A DNA stretch of 64,000 bases from Clostridia bacterium (GCA_017521565.1 JAFXCE010000129.1:1-64000); one strand, 5' to 3'; shown: positions 32,495-42,060, numbered from the stretch's first letter. Notes: generated by a model from the letters alone, not told the origin. Translations and numbers: made by a program.

Positions 32495-34417
32495 TTACTT
32501 AACCTGCGCCAGAGCAGCCTTGACGGCCTCCTTGATGGCATTGGAAGTAACGGTCGCGGTGGCAACCGCATCGACAGCGTCAACGTCCGCCGCGGTCTTG
32601 CAGCCGATCAGCTTCGCCGGAACAGCGTCAACTGCGAGCGTGCCGATACCCGGGGTTTCGAAATGCTCAATCACCTCAACGTTAGAGATGGTGTCGCCAG
32701 CCATGGTCACGCGAACGGCAACGTCAGCCATCAGGCCCTTGCCCACGCCAACATACTGGTTCTCGCCAGCCTCGTAGGTCTTGGCAGCGTTCGCATCGGT
32801 ATCCATGCCCAGCGTCAGCGGGGTGGACTCCACCTTCGCAGCAGCAGCATATGCCGGCAGCGCTTCCTTCGCAGCAGCGGCGTTCTTGCCCGCGATCTCG
32901 CCGAAGATCAGGCACTCGGCCACGTTGGTGCCGCCCTGATACATGCAGGCCGTGATGCCGCCCATTTCACCCGCGGAGTACAGATGCGGAATCGGATTGC
33001 CGTCAAGATCAAGGATCTCGGCATTCACATTGCGCTTCGGGCCGCCCTGGGTGTTCAGGATGCCGTTGTACATAAAGACAGCATAGTACTTCTTGCCGTC
33101 GAACGGACGCATGAACTGCGCCTCACGATGATGCGCATAGTCAACGCCGGTCGTGGCAAAGTTGTTGTAATTCTCAATGGTCGCCTTGAGCGCTTCCGGC
33201 TTGCAGCCCGTGCCCTCGGCCATGGCCTCGATGGTGTCAAACGCCATCACGGTATCCTTATGGGTATCCGGGATCAGGCCAGCCTCGTCAATCAGCGCCT
33301 TCTGGGTCTCGTCAAAGATCAGCCACATCTTCTCCGGGAACTGCGGGTTCTCCCAGATGCCGTTCTCATACATATGGCCATGACGGACAACTTCGGACTC
33401 GTTGAGGAAGCGGTAGCCGTCGGTGCCCACCAGGATAGACGCGCCGGTGTTGATCGCATCCTGCGTAAGGGTGGAAACCATCGCGCAGGGCGTGCCGATC
33501 TCCGTCGGGAACACAGCGCCGCCCAGGCCGAACAGGCCTTCGTACGCCTTCATATGCCACAGCTGCGCGCCGACCTTCTGGCACATCTTGATGCCGTCGC
33601 CGGTGTTGTACTGGCCGCCCGCCGCGCTGTAGTTGATGATGTTGAGGTACTGCTGGACCATGTCCTTGTCCGCCTCGAAGCCGCCGGTCGCCACGACGAC
33701 GCCGTTGAGCGCGCGCACGAGGCGCTCCTCGCCCTTGCGGTTCACCTTCACGCCAATGATGGTCTTGGTGGTCGGCTCCTGAATGAGCTCGATCGCCGGG
33801 GACTCATACCAGAAGTCCACCTTATCGGCATAGGTCATCATGGTGTTCTTCACAGCGTCGTACAGGATGGTGCCGCCGCTGAACTTGGTCGCAATCAGCG
33901 CAACCTTATCGCTGCCGGGCATTTCCGGATATTCCGGGCTCATTTCGCACATCACCGGAATCACGGTAGAATCCAGGAACGCGCTGTCATCGCCGCCGTA
34001 GAACTTGTTCTGAACGGTCTTCCACATGCCGGTCACGCCGTTGACGATCACGTCAAGCATATCTTCCGGCACATCGCGGCCGCCGGCCAGCGCCTTGTAG
34101 TACGTTTTGGTCGCTTCATAGTCCTCGTTGCCGTAGGCGAAGAACTGACCGCAGACCTTGGAGTTGCCGCCGGAGAGCGCTTCGCTCATCTTCTCGCAGA
34201 TCACGACGGAAGCACCGGCGTCCGCAGCGGCCATCGCGGCGTTCATGCCGGCGAAGCCCATGCCCAGAACGACGACGTCATACTGCGCATCCCACTTGAT
34301 GGTATCCGCATAGGTGTAGGCCTCTTCCGCAGAAGCGATGGTCGCTCCGCCCATGGCAGCCAGAGCGCCCATGGCCACGCCGCCCTTGAGGAAGCTGCGA
34401 CGAGAAATGTTCTTCAT
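32495..34417 (-). CDS. Tat-exported FAD/FMN flavoprotein reductase (fumarate reductase-like)
   Basis: A 640-residue exported flavoprotein. The N-terminus has a twin-arginine signal SRRSFLKGG. The FAD domain begins with VVVLGMGFAGMNAA; GGNSKVCGQ and GVVVATGGFEAD follow, and a SAGEMGG motif precedes the FAD-domain end, as in fumarate reductase/urocanate reductase flavoproteins. The C-terminal 90 residues form an FMN-binding domain ending in DAVATATVTS (616-625), a variant of the covalent flavinylation motif. It probably reduces an organic acceptor outside the cell using electrons passed by a flavin chain. The acceptor is unknown. Confidence 0.87.
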   Translation of the reverse strand: MKNISRRSFLKGGVAMGALAAMGGATIASAEEAYTYADTIKWDAQYDVVVLGMGFAGMNAAMAAADAGASVVICEKMSEALSGGNSKVCGQFFAYGNEDYEATKTYYKALAGGRDVPEDMLDVIVNGVTGMWKTVQNKFYGGDDSAFLDSTVIPVMCEMSPEYPEMPGSDKVALIATKFSGGTILYDAVKNTMMTYADKVDFWYESPAIELIQEPTTKTIIGVKVNRKGEERLVRALNGVVVATGGFEADKDMVQQYLNIINYSAAGGQYNTGDGIKMCQKVGAQLWHMKAYEGLFGLGGAVFPTEIGTPCAMVSTLTQDAINTGASILVGTDGYRFLNESEVVRHGHMYENGIWENPQFPEKMWLIFDETQKALIDEAGLIPDTHKDTVMAFDTIEAMAEGTGCKPEALKATIENYNNFATTGVDYAHHREAQFMRPFDGKKYYAVFMYNGILNTQGGPKRNVNAEILDLDGNPIPHLYSAGEMGGITACMYQGGTNVAECLIFGEIAGKNAAAAKEALPAYAAAAKVESTPLTLGMDTDANAAKTYEAGENQYVGVGKGLMADVAVRVTMAGDTISNVEVIEHFETPGIGTLAVDAVPAKLIGCKTAADVDAVDAVATATVTSNAIKEAVKAALAQVK

Positions 34418-34467
34418 ACTGAATCATCCTTTCTTCCATCTCGCCCATATCGGGCATTTCTGATACA

Positions 34468-34497
34468 ATCATATCACATCCGCACAAAACAGAGCAA
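34468..34497 (-). promoter_or_regulatory. Promoter for the flavoprotein gene
   Basis: The minus strand has TTGCTC (34497-34492), 18-bp spacer and TATGAT (34473-34468) with an upstream TG (extended -10). Confidence 0.6.
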
Positions 34498-34579
34498 CCC
34501 ACAATATATCAATACCACAAAAAGTTCACAATTCCAGCCCGTAAGATTGCTTCAGCGTCAGCAGAATGAACATCATAAA

Positions 34580-34611
34580 ACGCATCCGGCATGAATCACT
34601 ACCGGATGCGT
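34580..34611 (-). terminator. Terminator of the exporter operon
   Basis: Stem acgcatccgg/ccggatgcgt (34580-34589/34602-34611) followed on the minus strand by TTTTATG, just after the stop at 34626. Confidence 0.75.
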
Positions 34612-34625
34612 TTCATTTATGCTTT

Positions 34626-35087
34626 TTACGTTTTTCTTCTCTTTCTGCCGGCCAGCATGCGGAAGAGCACAGACGTCACCGCTGCGCCCACGGCAATTGC
34701 CGCAACGATCTGCACCGCCTCCAGCCCGTAGGACGCAAACGCCGCGCCGTTGTGCTCAACGATGGCAAGCATCGCACAGTAGAACGTATATCCTGGGACG
34801 AGGGGCACCAGCGCAGTCAGCAGGAAGATGGTAGAGGGCATGCGCATCACGCGCGCAGCCATCTCGCAGATCATGGTCACAATGACCGTTGCAAGAAAGT
34901 AACTGAAAACCACACCCTGCCCAAGCAGGTTGATCATGATTTCGTAGATCACATAGCCGAGCAAACCCGTCAGCGATGCAGGCAGCACGGTATTCATCGG
35001 GGCGTTGAGCAGGATGGCATATCCCAGCGTACCGCCAAACGCGCCTACGGAATGCAGCAGAATCTGCTGAAGCACGGATCCATTCAC
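34626..35087 (-). CDS. Threonine/serine exporter family, small membrane subunit (YjjB-like)
   Basis: A 153-residue protein with four to five membrane helices (VGAFGGTLGYAILL, GYVIYEIMINLL, FSYFLATVIVTMI, FLLTALVPLVPGYTFY, VQIVAAIAVGAAV), matching the C-terminal half of ThrE carried separately as YjjB. The start is GTG 35087 in a GTGA overlap with the partner stop, with GGAGG 9 nt upstream. Together with the next gene it forms a split ThrE exporter, known in E. coli as YjjP/YjjB (succinate export) and in corynebacteria as a threonine/serine exporter. Confidence 0.82.
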   Translation of the reverse strand: MNGSVLQQILLHSVGAFGGTLGYAILLNAPMNTVLPASLTGLLGYVIYEIMINLLGQGVVFSYFLATVIVTMICEMAARVMRMPSTIFLLTALVPLVPGYTFYCAMLAIVEHNGAAFASYGLEAVQIVAAIAVGAAVTSVLFRMLAGRKRRKT

Positions 35088-35869
35088 AGCGGCATTCCTC
35101 CCAGCATCACAACGACCTTCAGCCCGACAAACACGCCCAGCGCCACGCACCCAGCCAGCAGCAGCGCCTCCACCGCACGCGCAATCCCGGAAATCAGATC
35201 GCCGTACATGGTATCCCGCACGGCGGTGGTCATCAGAAGGCCCGTCAGCATGGGCATGATGCCGCCAATGATCGCCGCATTTACATCCCCATAGGCGATC
35301 ACATTCGACGTTGCCCGACACAGCAGTGCCGTCATGAAGCCGCCGCAGAAGTTGAACAGCAGCGTACCCATAGCCATATGCGCAAAGAACGGCTGAATCA
35401 ACTGCGCGAGCATGCCCACCACAAGCGCAACCAGCAAGGAACCAAACGTACCGCCAAAGAGCAGGCTGAAGGAAGCCGCGGAAACGCCATACGCGAGGAT
35501 GAGCATCAACTGGGAGAAGCCCGGATCAGCAGCGATGGCATCAAGCGCCCGCTCCGCCTCGTCGGGCGTCAGCTCGCCGCGCTCAACACGGCGCGAAACA
35601 TCGTTGACGCCGGCCAGGCGCGAGGAATTCGTACCGCGATGCGTGATGCGGCGGATGCGCGAGCGTCCATCCACGTTGACAAAAATCGATGTAGGAAATG
35701 CGACGACGTTGACGTCATCAAGGCCCAGGCCAATCGCCATGCGCATGGCCGTCTCCTCGACGCGATAGGTCTCGCCGCCGTTTTCCAGCATCATCTGCGC
35801 AGCCATACAAATCAGGCGGATCTTCTGATCCGCATGCGACTGCGCCGGATGCTCATGAAGGATTTGCAT
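35084..35869 (-). CDS. Threonine/serine exporter family, large subunit (YjjP-like)
   Basis: A 261-residue protein. The N-terminal soluble domain of about 110 residues has the family motif ENGGETYRVEETAMR, and five membrane helices follow (SLLFGGTFGSLLVALVVG onward). It is the ThrE N-terminal half. ATG 35869 is chosen over an upstream TTG because AGGAG is spaced correctly for it. The transported compound (amino acid or succinate) cannot be read from sequence. Confidence 0.85.
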   Translation of the reverse strand: MQILHEHPAQSHADQKIRLICMAAQMMLENGGETYRVEETAMRMAIGLGLDDVNVVAFPTSIFVNVDGRSRIRRITHRGTNSSRLAGVNDVSRRVERGELTPDEAERALDAIAADPGFSQLMLILAYGVSAASFSLLFGGTFGSLLVALVVGMLAQLIQPFFAHMAMGTLLFNFCGGFMTALLCRATSNVIAYGDVNAAIIGGIMPMLTGLLMTTAVRDTMYGDLISGIARAVEALLLAGCVALGVFVGLKVVVMLGGMPL

Positions 35870-35912
35870 ATGCGTATTCTCCTGCTCCAACAAAACATTA
35901 GGAATGCGGCAT

Positions 35913-35941
35913 GATTATATCGGCTTTGCTCCGGGTTGTCA
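35913..35941 (-). promoter_or_regulatory. Promoter of the ThrE-type exporter
   Basis: The minus strand has perfect TTGACA (35941-35936), 17-bp spacer, perfect TATAAT (35918-35913), about 45 bp before ATG 35869. Such a consensus promoter suggests high constitutive transcription. Confidence 0.9.
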
Positions 35942-35962
35942 ACAAAAGAATCCTCTCTTCAT

Positions 35963-38923
35963 TTACAGATTCACCTGCTGCATGATTCCCTTTCTGTCGC
36001 CGACATACAGCACATCCCCCGCCACGGACATCGTTTCAAACTGTCCGTAGAGGATCGTCGTCAGGTTTTCGCCATTGATGTCGCAAACCATTACGCCCTT
36101 ATCCGTCAGCTGGATCACCTTCCGGCCATATACGCCCATCACCGCCGCACCATCGTTTCGGATTGTGGCGCTCATGCCGCCCGATACGCGGATAATCCTG
36201 CCGCCGCTGCGCACCAGAAGCGCATCGCCGCACATCGCAGCCTGATCTGCTGCACCGGTGTAAAGCGTCTCTCTTCTGCCCGTCTCAATGCCAAAGGAGA
36301 CCACGCCTTCCTGCGTCACGCAGAGCAGCGCATTCTTCTGCACATCCAGCGCAAAATCCGCCACGCCCTCCATCAGTGCGCTCTCCTCGCCGGAGAGCGT
36401 TCTTTCCTTCAGCGCGCCGTTCGCATCGAGCACATACATCACGCCGTCATGCAGCGCAAAGCGCAGCACAATCCCCGCACGCAGCAAAACCTGACGGCCT
36501 GTCCCATCTGCGTTCATGCGGATGATACAGTCCTCCCCGCCGTCGCTGGCGGCATAATACAGTCTGCCGTTGGTCAGGTGCAAAAAGCGCGGCACATCCT
36601 CGCTGAGCACCGTGGCCTGCGCGCCGTTATACGGCCTGCGCGTAAGCACGCCGCCCCGCGATGCATCCGCATGGTAGAGGCTGTCCCTGTCCGCCGCGGC
36701 AATTCCGCCGCCGCCGATAGAAATCTGATAAGCGCCGTTTACCCGGTATTCTGCGCTCTGTCGCTGGGTATTGTCCCCCGTCATGCGCGCCACCTGCGCC
36801 GTCACCGCGCTGGAAGCATACAGCTGAGACTGCGTTGCGCTGCCCGCCGCGCCGTCCGAGGAAAGGCCGTTGGCCTGCTGAAAACGCCGGATCGCCTGCT
36901 GTGTGTTCTCGTCATATACGCCGCTGACAAAAGAGGCGGACAGGTAGCCCAGCTCAGCCAACCGGCTTTGCACCTGACGTACCTGTTCGCCCGTCATGCC
37001 CGCCGTGAGCACCTCGGACACCACCGTGTCCGAGGAACCCACAATGCGCTCTCCGGCGCGCTCGCCATCGGCGCCCAGCGCGTCGTCAGAATAAATCAGT
37101 TTGAGGCTCTGCGGCCCGGCCGCACCGTCAACCTTCAGGTCGTTCATTCTCTGGAAGGCCTTCGTTGCATCGACCGTCGGCTGGTTGAACTTGCCGGTAA
37201 TATACTTCTCCTCCAGATAACCCAGCTCAGCAAGACGCGCCTGATACTGATATACGTCGTCTCCCTCGCTCTCCCACTGGATGACGATATCCGTATTCGG
37301 CCTGGGCGTCGCCGTCGCAGAGGGCGACGCGGCGTTTCCGCCGCCGAAGTATTCTCCATAGCTCACCGCCGAACCACCATACAGGATGGACAGCGTTCCC
37401 TTGCCCGCGATGCCGTCCGCTGTCAGGCCGTTCGCCTCCTGGAAGAGCTTGACAGCGCGCTCTGTGCCGGAGCCAAACTGGCCGTCCGGCTGGGCGCTGA
37501 GATAACCAAGGCTCATCAGGTACTGCTGGAGCACCATGACCTCCCCATTCTCGTCCCCCCGGCGCAGCGTGGAGAGCGTCTGCGTCTGCGGCAGCTGCAC
37601 ATCATCCTGCGTGCCGCCCGCCGGAACGGCCTTGCCGCCCATGAGTACGCTCTGCGTGCCCTTGCCCGCAATGCCGTCGGCTGCCAGGCCGTTCGCCATC
37701 TGGAACTGCATGACCGCCATCGTCGTCTCTTCGGTAAATCTGCCGTCGATGCGCCCGGTATAATAGCCCAGTTCAAAGAGATAGGCCTGCAGGATATAGA
37801 CATTTTCGCCTGTGTCGCCCTCGCGCAGCGTCACCACGCCGCCCGGCGCGGGCGACGGCGTCACGCGCGTGGCCGCCTTGCAGCTGCCCGAGAGCTTTTT
37901 GAGCGTCGCCGTTCCCGCTGTGCCATCCGCCTTAATGCCGTTATTCTTCTGGAAATCCATCACAGCCTGCTGGGTCTCCATGCCGAATACGCCGTCCGCC
38001 ACGCCCGTCAGGTAGCGCAGCTCGATCAGCCGCTGCTGCAGGGCGTAGACGTCGTTGCCGGTCATCCCCAGACTCAGGCTGCGCGTCTGTTCAGGATTGG
38101 CTGTGGCAACAGGGTTGTTGGCGTAGCGCGCGCTGGAAGAATACAGCTTCGCCTGCGTCTGCGCGCCCGCCTGCCCGTCGCCGGAAAGGCCGTTGCTGCG
38201 CTGGAAGGCTTTTACGGCATCCTCCGTCGCGTCGCTGTAGATGCCATCTACGCCGCCGGCGTAATACCCCAGCTCCGCCAGCCGCCCCTGCAGCTTGCGC
38301 ACCTCAAGGCCGACCGTTCCCCGCTTGAGCAGCAAGTAGCTTTCCTGCGTCTGCGCGCTTTCCACCGTCACATACTTGGGCAGCGCCGCGCCGGAATACA
38401 GCGTATCCTGCGTCTGCCTGCCGGCGATACCGTCCGCCGTCAGACCATGGCGATTCTGGAATTCCGTAACAGCCGCCACCGTATCGGCGGCGTATTTACC
38501 ATCGATTGAGCCGCTGTAATAGCCCAGCTCCATCAGCCGCGCCTGCAGATCGCTCACGTCGCTGCCGGTGGAGCCCATGCGCAGCACGGGATAGCCCGCG
38601 TTGTAATCCTCGGTGGAGGTTGCCCAGCTCTGCGCGTCCGGCGCAGCGGTCGCCGCGCGGCGCGGCGTCGCTGTCGGCAGGCTGTCCTGCGTCCAGTCCT
38701 CCCATGTGCTCTGGTCGCTTGACTGCCACGTGTCCGGTGTCGGCGTCGGCGTAGCCAGCGGAACAGGCGTGGGCGCCTTTGTTGCCAGCGGCTGCACAGT
38801 GCCAAAGGGCAGCGCATTCTCATTGATCACCAGCGGATCAAGCGTCGGATCCGGCTGGATCATGCATCCACTCAAAAGAAACAGCATTGCGGTCACCATG
38901 CCCGCTATCGCCATTCTCTTCAT
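35963..38923 (-). CDS. Lipoprotein with seven peptidoglycan-binding repeats and a C-terminal propeller
   Basis: A 986-residue lipoprotein (lipobox LSGC). A Pro/Thr-rich linker is followed by seven PG_binding_1 repeats of about 65-75 residues, each ending in a form of FQ..NGL..DG.AG..T. The last 270 residues resemble a DUF5050-type beta-propeller (blades such as GGEDCIIRMNADGTGRQ and GVMYVLDANGALKE). No catalytic domain is evident, so it is probably a cell-wall-anchored scaffold or sensor. ATG 38923 is preferred, having AAGGAGG 7 nt upstream. Confidence 0.85.
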   Translation of the reverse strand: MKRMAIAGMVTAMLFLLSGCMIQPDPTLDPLVINENALPFGTVQPLATKAPTPVPLATPTPTPDTWQSSDQSTWEDWTQDSLPTATPRRAATAAPDAQSWATSTEDYNAGYPVLRMGSTGSDVSDLQARLMELGYYSGSIDGKYAADTVAAVTEFQNRHGLTADGIAGRQTQDTLYSGAALPKYVTVESAQTQESYLLLKRGTVGLEVRKLQGRLAELGYYAGGVDGIYSDATEDAVKAFQRSNGLSGDGQAGAQTQAKLYSSSARYANNPVATANPEQTRSLSLGMTGNDVYALQQRLIELRYLTGVADGVFGMETQQAVMDFQKNNGIKADGTAGTATLKKLSGSCKAATRVTPSPAPGGVVTLREGDTGENVYILQAYLFELGYYTGRIDGRFTEETTMAVMQFQMANGLAADGIAGKGTQSVLMGGKAVPAGGTQDDVQLPQTQTLSTLRRGDENGEVMVLQQYLMSLGYLSAQPDGQFGSGTERAVKLFQEANGLTADGIAGKGTLSILYGGSAVSYGEYFGGGNAASPSATATPRPNTDIVIQWESEGDDVYQYQARLAELGYLEEKYITGKFNQPTVDATKAFQRMNDLKVDGAAGPQSLKLIYSDDALGADGERAGERIVGSSDTVVSEVLTAGMTGEQVRQVQSRLAELGYLSASFVSGVYDENTQQAIRRFQQANGLSSDGAAGSATQSQLYASSAVTAQVARMTGDNTQRQSAEYRVNGAYQISIGGGGIAAADRDSLYHADASRGGVLTRRPYNGAQATVLSEDVPRFLHLTNGRLYYAASDGGEDCIIRMNADGTGRQVLLRAGIVLRFALHDGVMYVLDANGALKERTLSGEESALMEGVADFALDVQKNALLCVTQEGVVSFGIETGRRETLYTGAADQAAMCGDALLVRSGGRIIRVSGGMSATIRNDGAAVMGVYGRKVIQLTDKGVMVCDINGENLTTILYGQFETMSVAGDVLYVGDRKGIMQQVNL

Positions 38924-38956
38924 GCCGTTTCCTCCTTTTTTCATATCCATTCTCCC

Positions 38957-39655
38957 TTATCTGCCCATGAGGATCGCATCCACCTCATCGAGGGTGCGGA
39001 TCTCATAGGCGACGGGCAGGCCCTTTTTGTTTTCCATACCCTTGGGATTATACCAGCAGGCGTCCACCTGCGCATTCGCAGCCGCCGCAATGTCGCTGGA
39101 AAGCGAATCGCCCAGCATCAGCGCACGGGTTTTATCGTGCACGCCGGCCATCTCCATACCCATATACAGCATCTTCGGATCGGGCTTTGCCGCGCCGACC
39201 TCCTCAGAGATCACCATGCCGCGGATATAATGCCGTACCTCGCTGCCGTCCATTCTGCCATGCTGAATGCGCGAAATGCCGTTGGTCACGATGATCACCG
39301 GCACCATTTCGCTCCAGCGCTTCACCGCCTCAATCGCGCCCTCGATCGGCACGCTCTGGCGGCCCAGCTGCTCGGCATACTCCGCCGCCATCACCTGCGC
39401 ATTCAGATCCTGCCTGCCAATTTTCTCAAGGAACTGCTCAAACCGGCGCACGCGCAGCTCCTTCTGCGTGATGCCTCCCTGCTCCAGCAGCTTCCACAGC
39501 GCCTGGTTGATCACAGAATATGTCTCAAGCAGCTCAGGCGTTCCTTCAAATCCCATATGCGCACAGGCCGCCGCAAAGGCGTTTTCCTCTGCCTTTTCAA
39601 AATCAAAAATCGTGTTGTCCGCGTCGCACAGCAAAACGTCGTAACGGGTATTCAT
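38957..39655 (-). CDS. HAD-family hydrolase, YjjG-like
   Basis: A 232-residue HAD phosphatase. Motif I is DADNTIFDF, so the nucleophile/acid pair is DxD; motif II is IIVTNG, the motif III lysine lies in AAKPDP, and motif IV is MLGDSLSSDI. It matches YjjG-type pyrimidine nucleotidases. ATG 39655 is chosen with AAGGAG 7 nt upstream. The substrate, probably dUMP/dTMP-like or non-canonical nucleotides, is inferred from family. Confidence 0.85.
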   Translation of the reverse strand: MNTRYDVLLCDADNTIFDFEKAEENAFAAACAHMGFEGTPELLETYSVINQALWKLLEQGGITQKELRVRRFEQFLEKIGRQDLNAQVMAAEYAEQLGRQSVPIEGAIEAVKRWSEMVPVIIVTNGISRIQHGRMDGSEVRHYIRGMVISEEVGAAKPDPKMLYMGMEMAGVHDKTRALMLGDSLSSDIAAAANAQVDACWYNPKGMENKKGLPVAYEIRTLDEVDAILMGR

Positions 39656-39744
39656 CTTCATTCTCCTTCGTTGTGGCAGGCGCAAAGGGCCCACAAATAC
39701 AGATTATATTGTATCACAGATACCTATCCATGAAAAGACGAAAA

Positions 39745-39769
39745 CGCGCCGGGAAAACTTCCCGGCGCG
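39745..39769 (-). terminator. Terminator after the mreB-like gene
   Basis: An 11-bp stem cgcgccgggaa/ttcccggcgcg with 3-nt loop, followed on the minus strand by TTTTCGTCTTTTC. Confidence 0.88.
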
Positions 39770-39783
39770 AGGCACTGATTTTG

Positions 39784-40824
39784 TTAGGATTCTTCTCCCG
39801 GCATATCGCTCCTGCCGCCGGAAACAAAATCGATGTTCTCATAGCGGTCCGGATCGTCAATCAGCGCAGACAGACCATGCGCCACGCACAGCGCCGGCTC
39901 ATCGGCAAGCACGGTATTGATCCTCAGCTGGTTGGAGATGACCTCCGCAAGCCCGAAGAGCTGCGCGCCGCCGCCGCTGAGCATGATGCCCTCGTCGAAA
40001 ATATCGCTCGCCAACTCGGGCGGGGTGCGCTCGATGATCCTGTGCAGCGCGCTGATGAGCTCGCGCAGCGGCTCGTCAAGCGCCTCGATCAACTCCTCGG
40101 AGCTGACCGTCACCGCGCGCGGCAGGCCCGAAACCAGACTGCGCCCACAGGCGTCCATCGTCAGCTTCGCGCCGCGCATCTGAGCAGAGCCGATGTTGAT
40201 CTTGAGCTCCTCCGCCGTGCGCGCGCCGATGAGCAGGTTATGCTTCTTGCGCAGGTAATCGATGATCGCCTCGTCAAACTTATCGCCGCCGATGTCCAGA
40301 ATGTCCCAGACGATCTGATGGCCGAAGGAAAAGACCGACACATTCGTCCTTCCGCCGCCGATATCGATGTTCATGCGGCCGTACGGCTGGTCAATACGAA
40401 GACCGGCGCCAATGGATGAGGCGACATTCTCATCCACAGGCACGACGCTGCGAACGCCGGCATCCACCAGCACATCCACCAGCGTCTGCCGCTCGCTCGG
40501 GGCCATGCCGCCGGGCAGCGCAAGCAGAATGCGCGGGCGGAATGCCGCGCGCTTGCCCACGATCTTGCGCATGAAATAGCGCAGCATCTTGCTGACCAGA
40601 TCAAAGCTGCGGATACGGCCATCCCGAAGCGGGCGCTCAACCACGATGCCGGCCGGCGTGCGGCCATACATCCTGCGCGCCTCCTCGCCGACGGCGACGA
40701 CGTCGCGCGTCTGCCGGTCATACGCCACATACGCCGGCTCGCTGAGCACAACGCCCTTGCCCTGCACGACGATGTGCAGCATGGACGTACCCAGATCCAA
40801 TCCCAGTTCATCTACGCCAAACAT
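39784..40824 (-). CDS. MreB-family rod-shape protein (Mbl-like)
   Basis: A 346-residue bacterial actin. Phosphate-1 GLDLGTSM, phosphate-2 MNIDIGGGRTNVSV, adenosine motif MLSGGGAQLFGL and the EELKINIGSA segment are present. It lies directly after spoIIID, as mbl does in Bacillus, so it is probably the Mbl-type copy. It polymerises at the membrane to guide lateral wall synthesis. GGAGG precedes ATG 40824. Confidence 0.9.
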   Translation of the reverse strand: MFGVDELGLDLGTSMLHIVVQGKGVVLSEPAYVAYDRQTRDVVAVGEEARRMYGRTPAGIVVERPLRDGRIRSFDLVSKMLRYFMRKIVGKRAAFRPRILLALPGGMAPSERQTLVDVLVDAGVRSVVPVDENVASSIGAGLRIDQPYGRMNIDIGGGRTNVSVFSFGHQIVWDILDIGGDKFDEAIIDYLRKKHNLLIGARTAEELKINIGSAQMRGAKLTMDACGRSLVSGLPRAVTVSSEELIEALDEPLRELISALHRIIERTPPELASDIFDEGIMLSGGGAQLFGLAEVISNQLRINTVLADEPALCVAHGLSALIDDPDRYENIDFVSGGRSDMPGEES

Positions 40825-40846
40825 TGGTTTCCTCCAAGAAATGATG

Positions 40847-41116
40847 TCAGTTCAATCCGTTCTGCCTGTGCGCGTATCTTCTTCGCGTGGCCTCGCCGCC
40901 GCGCAGATGCCGCTCCGCCTTGTTGCGGGCGAACACCGCCGCAACCTCCTTAAAAAGCGATGGGGACAACTCCGGCAGGCGCGACTCCATGTCCTTATGT
41001 ACAGTCGACTTGGATACCCCAAGCAGGCGGGCAGTCTGGCGCACAGTCGCCCCGGTCCCTGCGATGATCTCTGCCTCGCGTATCACCCTGCTGCTGATCG
41101 TCCGATCCACGCGCAT
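40847..41116 (-). CDS. spoIIID: Sporulation regulator SpoIIID
   Basis: An 89-residue DNA-binding protein. The helix-turn-helix TVRQTARLLGVSKSTVHKD and the C-terminal RHLRGGEATRRRY are close to SpoIIID, the mother-cell regulator acting with sigma-E in endospore formation. It sits 22 bp upstream of the mreB-like gene, the same order as in Bacillus. This is the best evidence that the organism can sporulate. Confidence 0.92.
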   Translation of the reverse strand: MRVDRTISSRVIREAEIIAGTGATVRQTARLLGVSKSTVHKDMESRLPELSPSLFKEVAAVFARNKAERHLRGGEATRRRYAHRQNGLN

Positions 41117-41223
41117 CCCCCCAGACAGTCTCGTCAGTCCGGGCTATCCTATGCGGGGATGCAGAAAAGGTGTCCTCCCAAAGGCGGGATATTCCATCAA
41201 TCGGGCGTCCTATGTCCGCCCGT

Positions 41224-42060
41224 TCAGCTGTCAAAATACGAAAGTGCAATCTCCTCGTCGCCGCCGTAGAGCACGCGCATCAGCGCAAGGCCTTTGGCAG
41301 GCGCTGTCTGGCCGAGTTTCAGGCGATCCCCGGTCTCAATCGCGCTTGCAATCGCGCCGGGTTCGCGTTTGCCCGTGCCGACCTCCATCAGCGTACCCGC
41401 GATGATGCGCACCATATTGTAAAGAAAGCCGTCGCCGAGGATCATCAGCTCCACCTCGTCGCCCGTTCGCCTGACCTGCACGCGGTAAATCGTGCGCACG
41501 GTGCTCTTCGCCACCGAGCCGCTGGCTGCAAACGCAGCAAAGTCATGCGTGCCGATGAGCGCCTGCGCCTCCTCGTGCATGCGCTTTTCGTCAAGCATCA
41601 GCGGCACATGCGCCGCATACTGCCTGCCGACCGCGCAATCGTGGCGGCTGTTGTAAAACCGATAGCGGTATACCTTGCCCGCCGCGCCGTAGCGCGCGTG
41701 AAACCCCTCCGGCGCGGAGCCGCTCTCTCGGATACGGACGTCCTCCGGCAGCATCGTATTGAGCGCAAAGGCGATCTTCTCCGCCGGGATGCGCGTCGCG
41801 CTGTCAAAATGCGCGCAAAGACCCATGGCATGTACGCCCGCGTCCGTCCGGCTTGAGCCGGTCACAGCGACGCATTCCCCCGTCAGGCGGGAGAGCGCTT
41901 CCTCCAGCGTCTGCTGGACGCTTGGGCCGTTTTGCTGGCGCTGCCAGCCGCAGTACTTGGTGCCGTCATACTCTACAATCAGATAATAGCGCCGCATCCC
42001 CTCGGGCGGATGATCCGCTGGGCTTGGGCGGTGCTTGGCGCGCAGCTCCAGCTTATCCAA
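41224..42060 (-). CDS. truA: tRNA pseudouridine(38-40) synthase
   Basis: A TruA enzyme. YYLIVEYDGTKYCGWQRQ near the N-terminus, the catalytic Asp in GSSRTDAGVHA, and FLYNMVRII are diagnostic. The start is uncertain: TTG 42060 has GGAGGG 8 nt upstream and overlaps the EcfT stop, giving 278 residues with a 21-residue leader; ATG 41997 starts right at the conserved fold but has no proper ribosome site. It is coupled to the ECF module, a common Firmicutes arrangement. Confidence 0.92.
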   Translation of the reverse strand: MDKLELRAKHRPSPADHPPEGMRRYYLIVEYDGTKYCGWQRQQNGPSVQQTLEEALSRLTGECVAVTGSSRTDAGVHAMGLCAHFDSATRIPAEKIAFALNTMLPEDVRIRESGSAPEGFHARYGAAGKVYRYRFYNSRHDCAVGRQYAAHVPLMLDEKRMHEEAQALIGTHDFAAFAASGSVAKSTVRTIYRVQVRRTGDEVELMILGDGFLYNMVRIIAGTLMEVGTGKREPGAIASAIETGDRLKLGQTAPAKGLALMRVLYGGDEEIALSYFDS

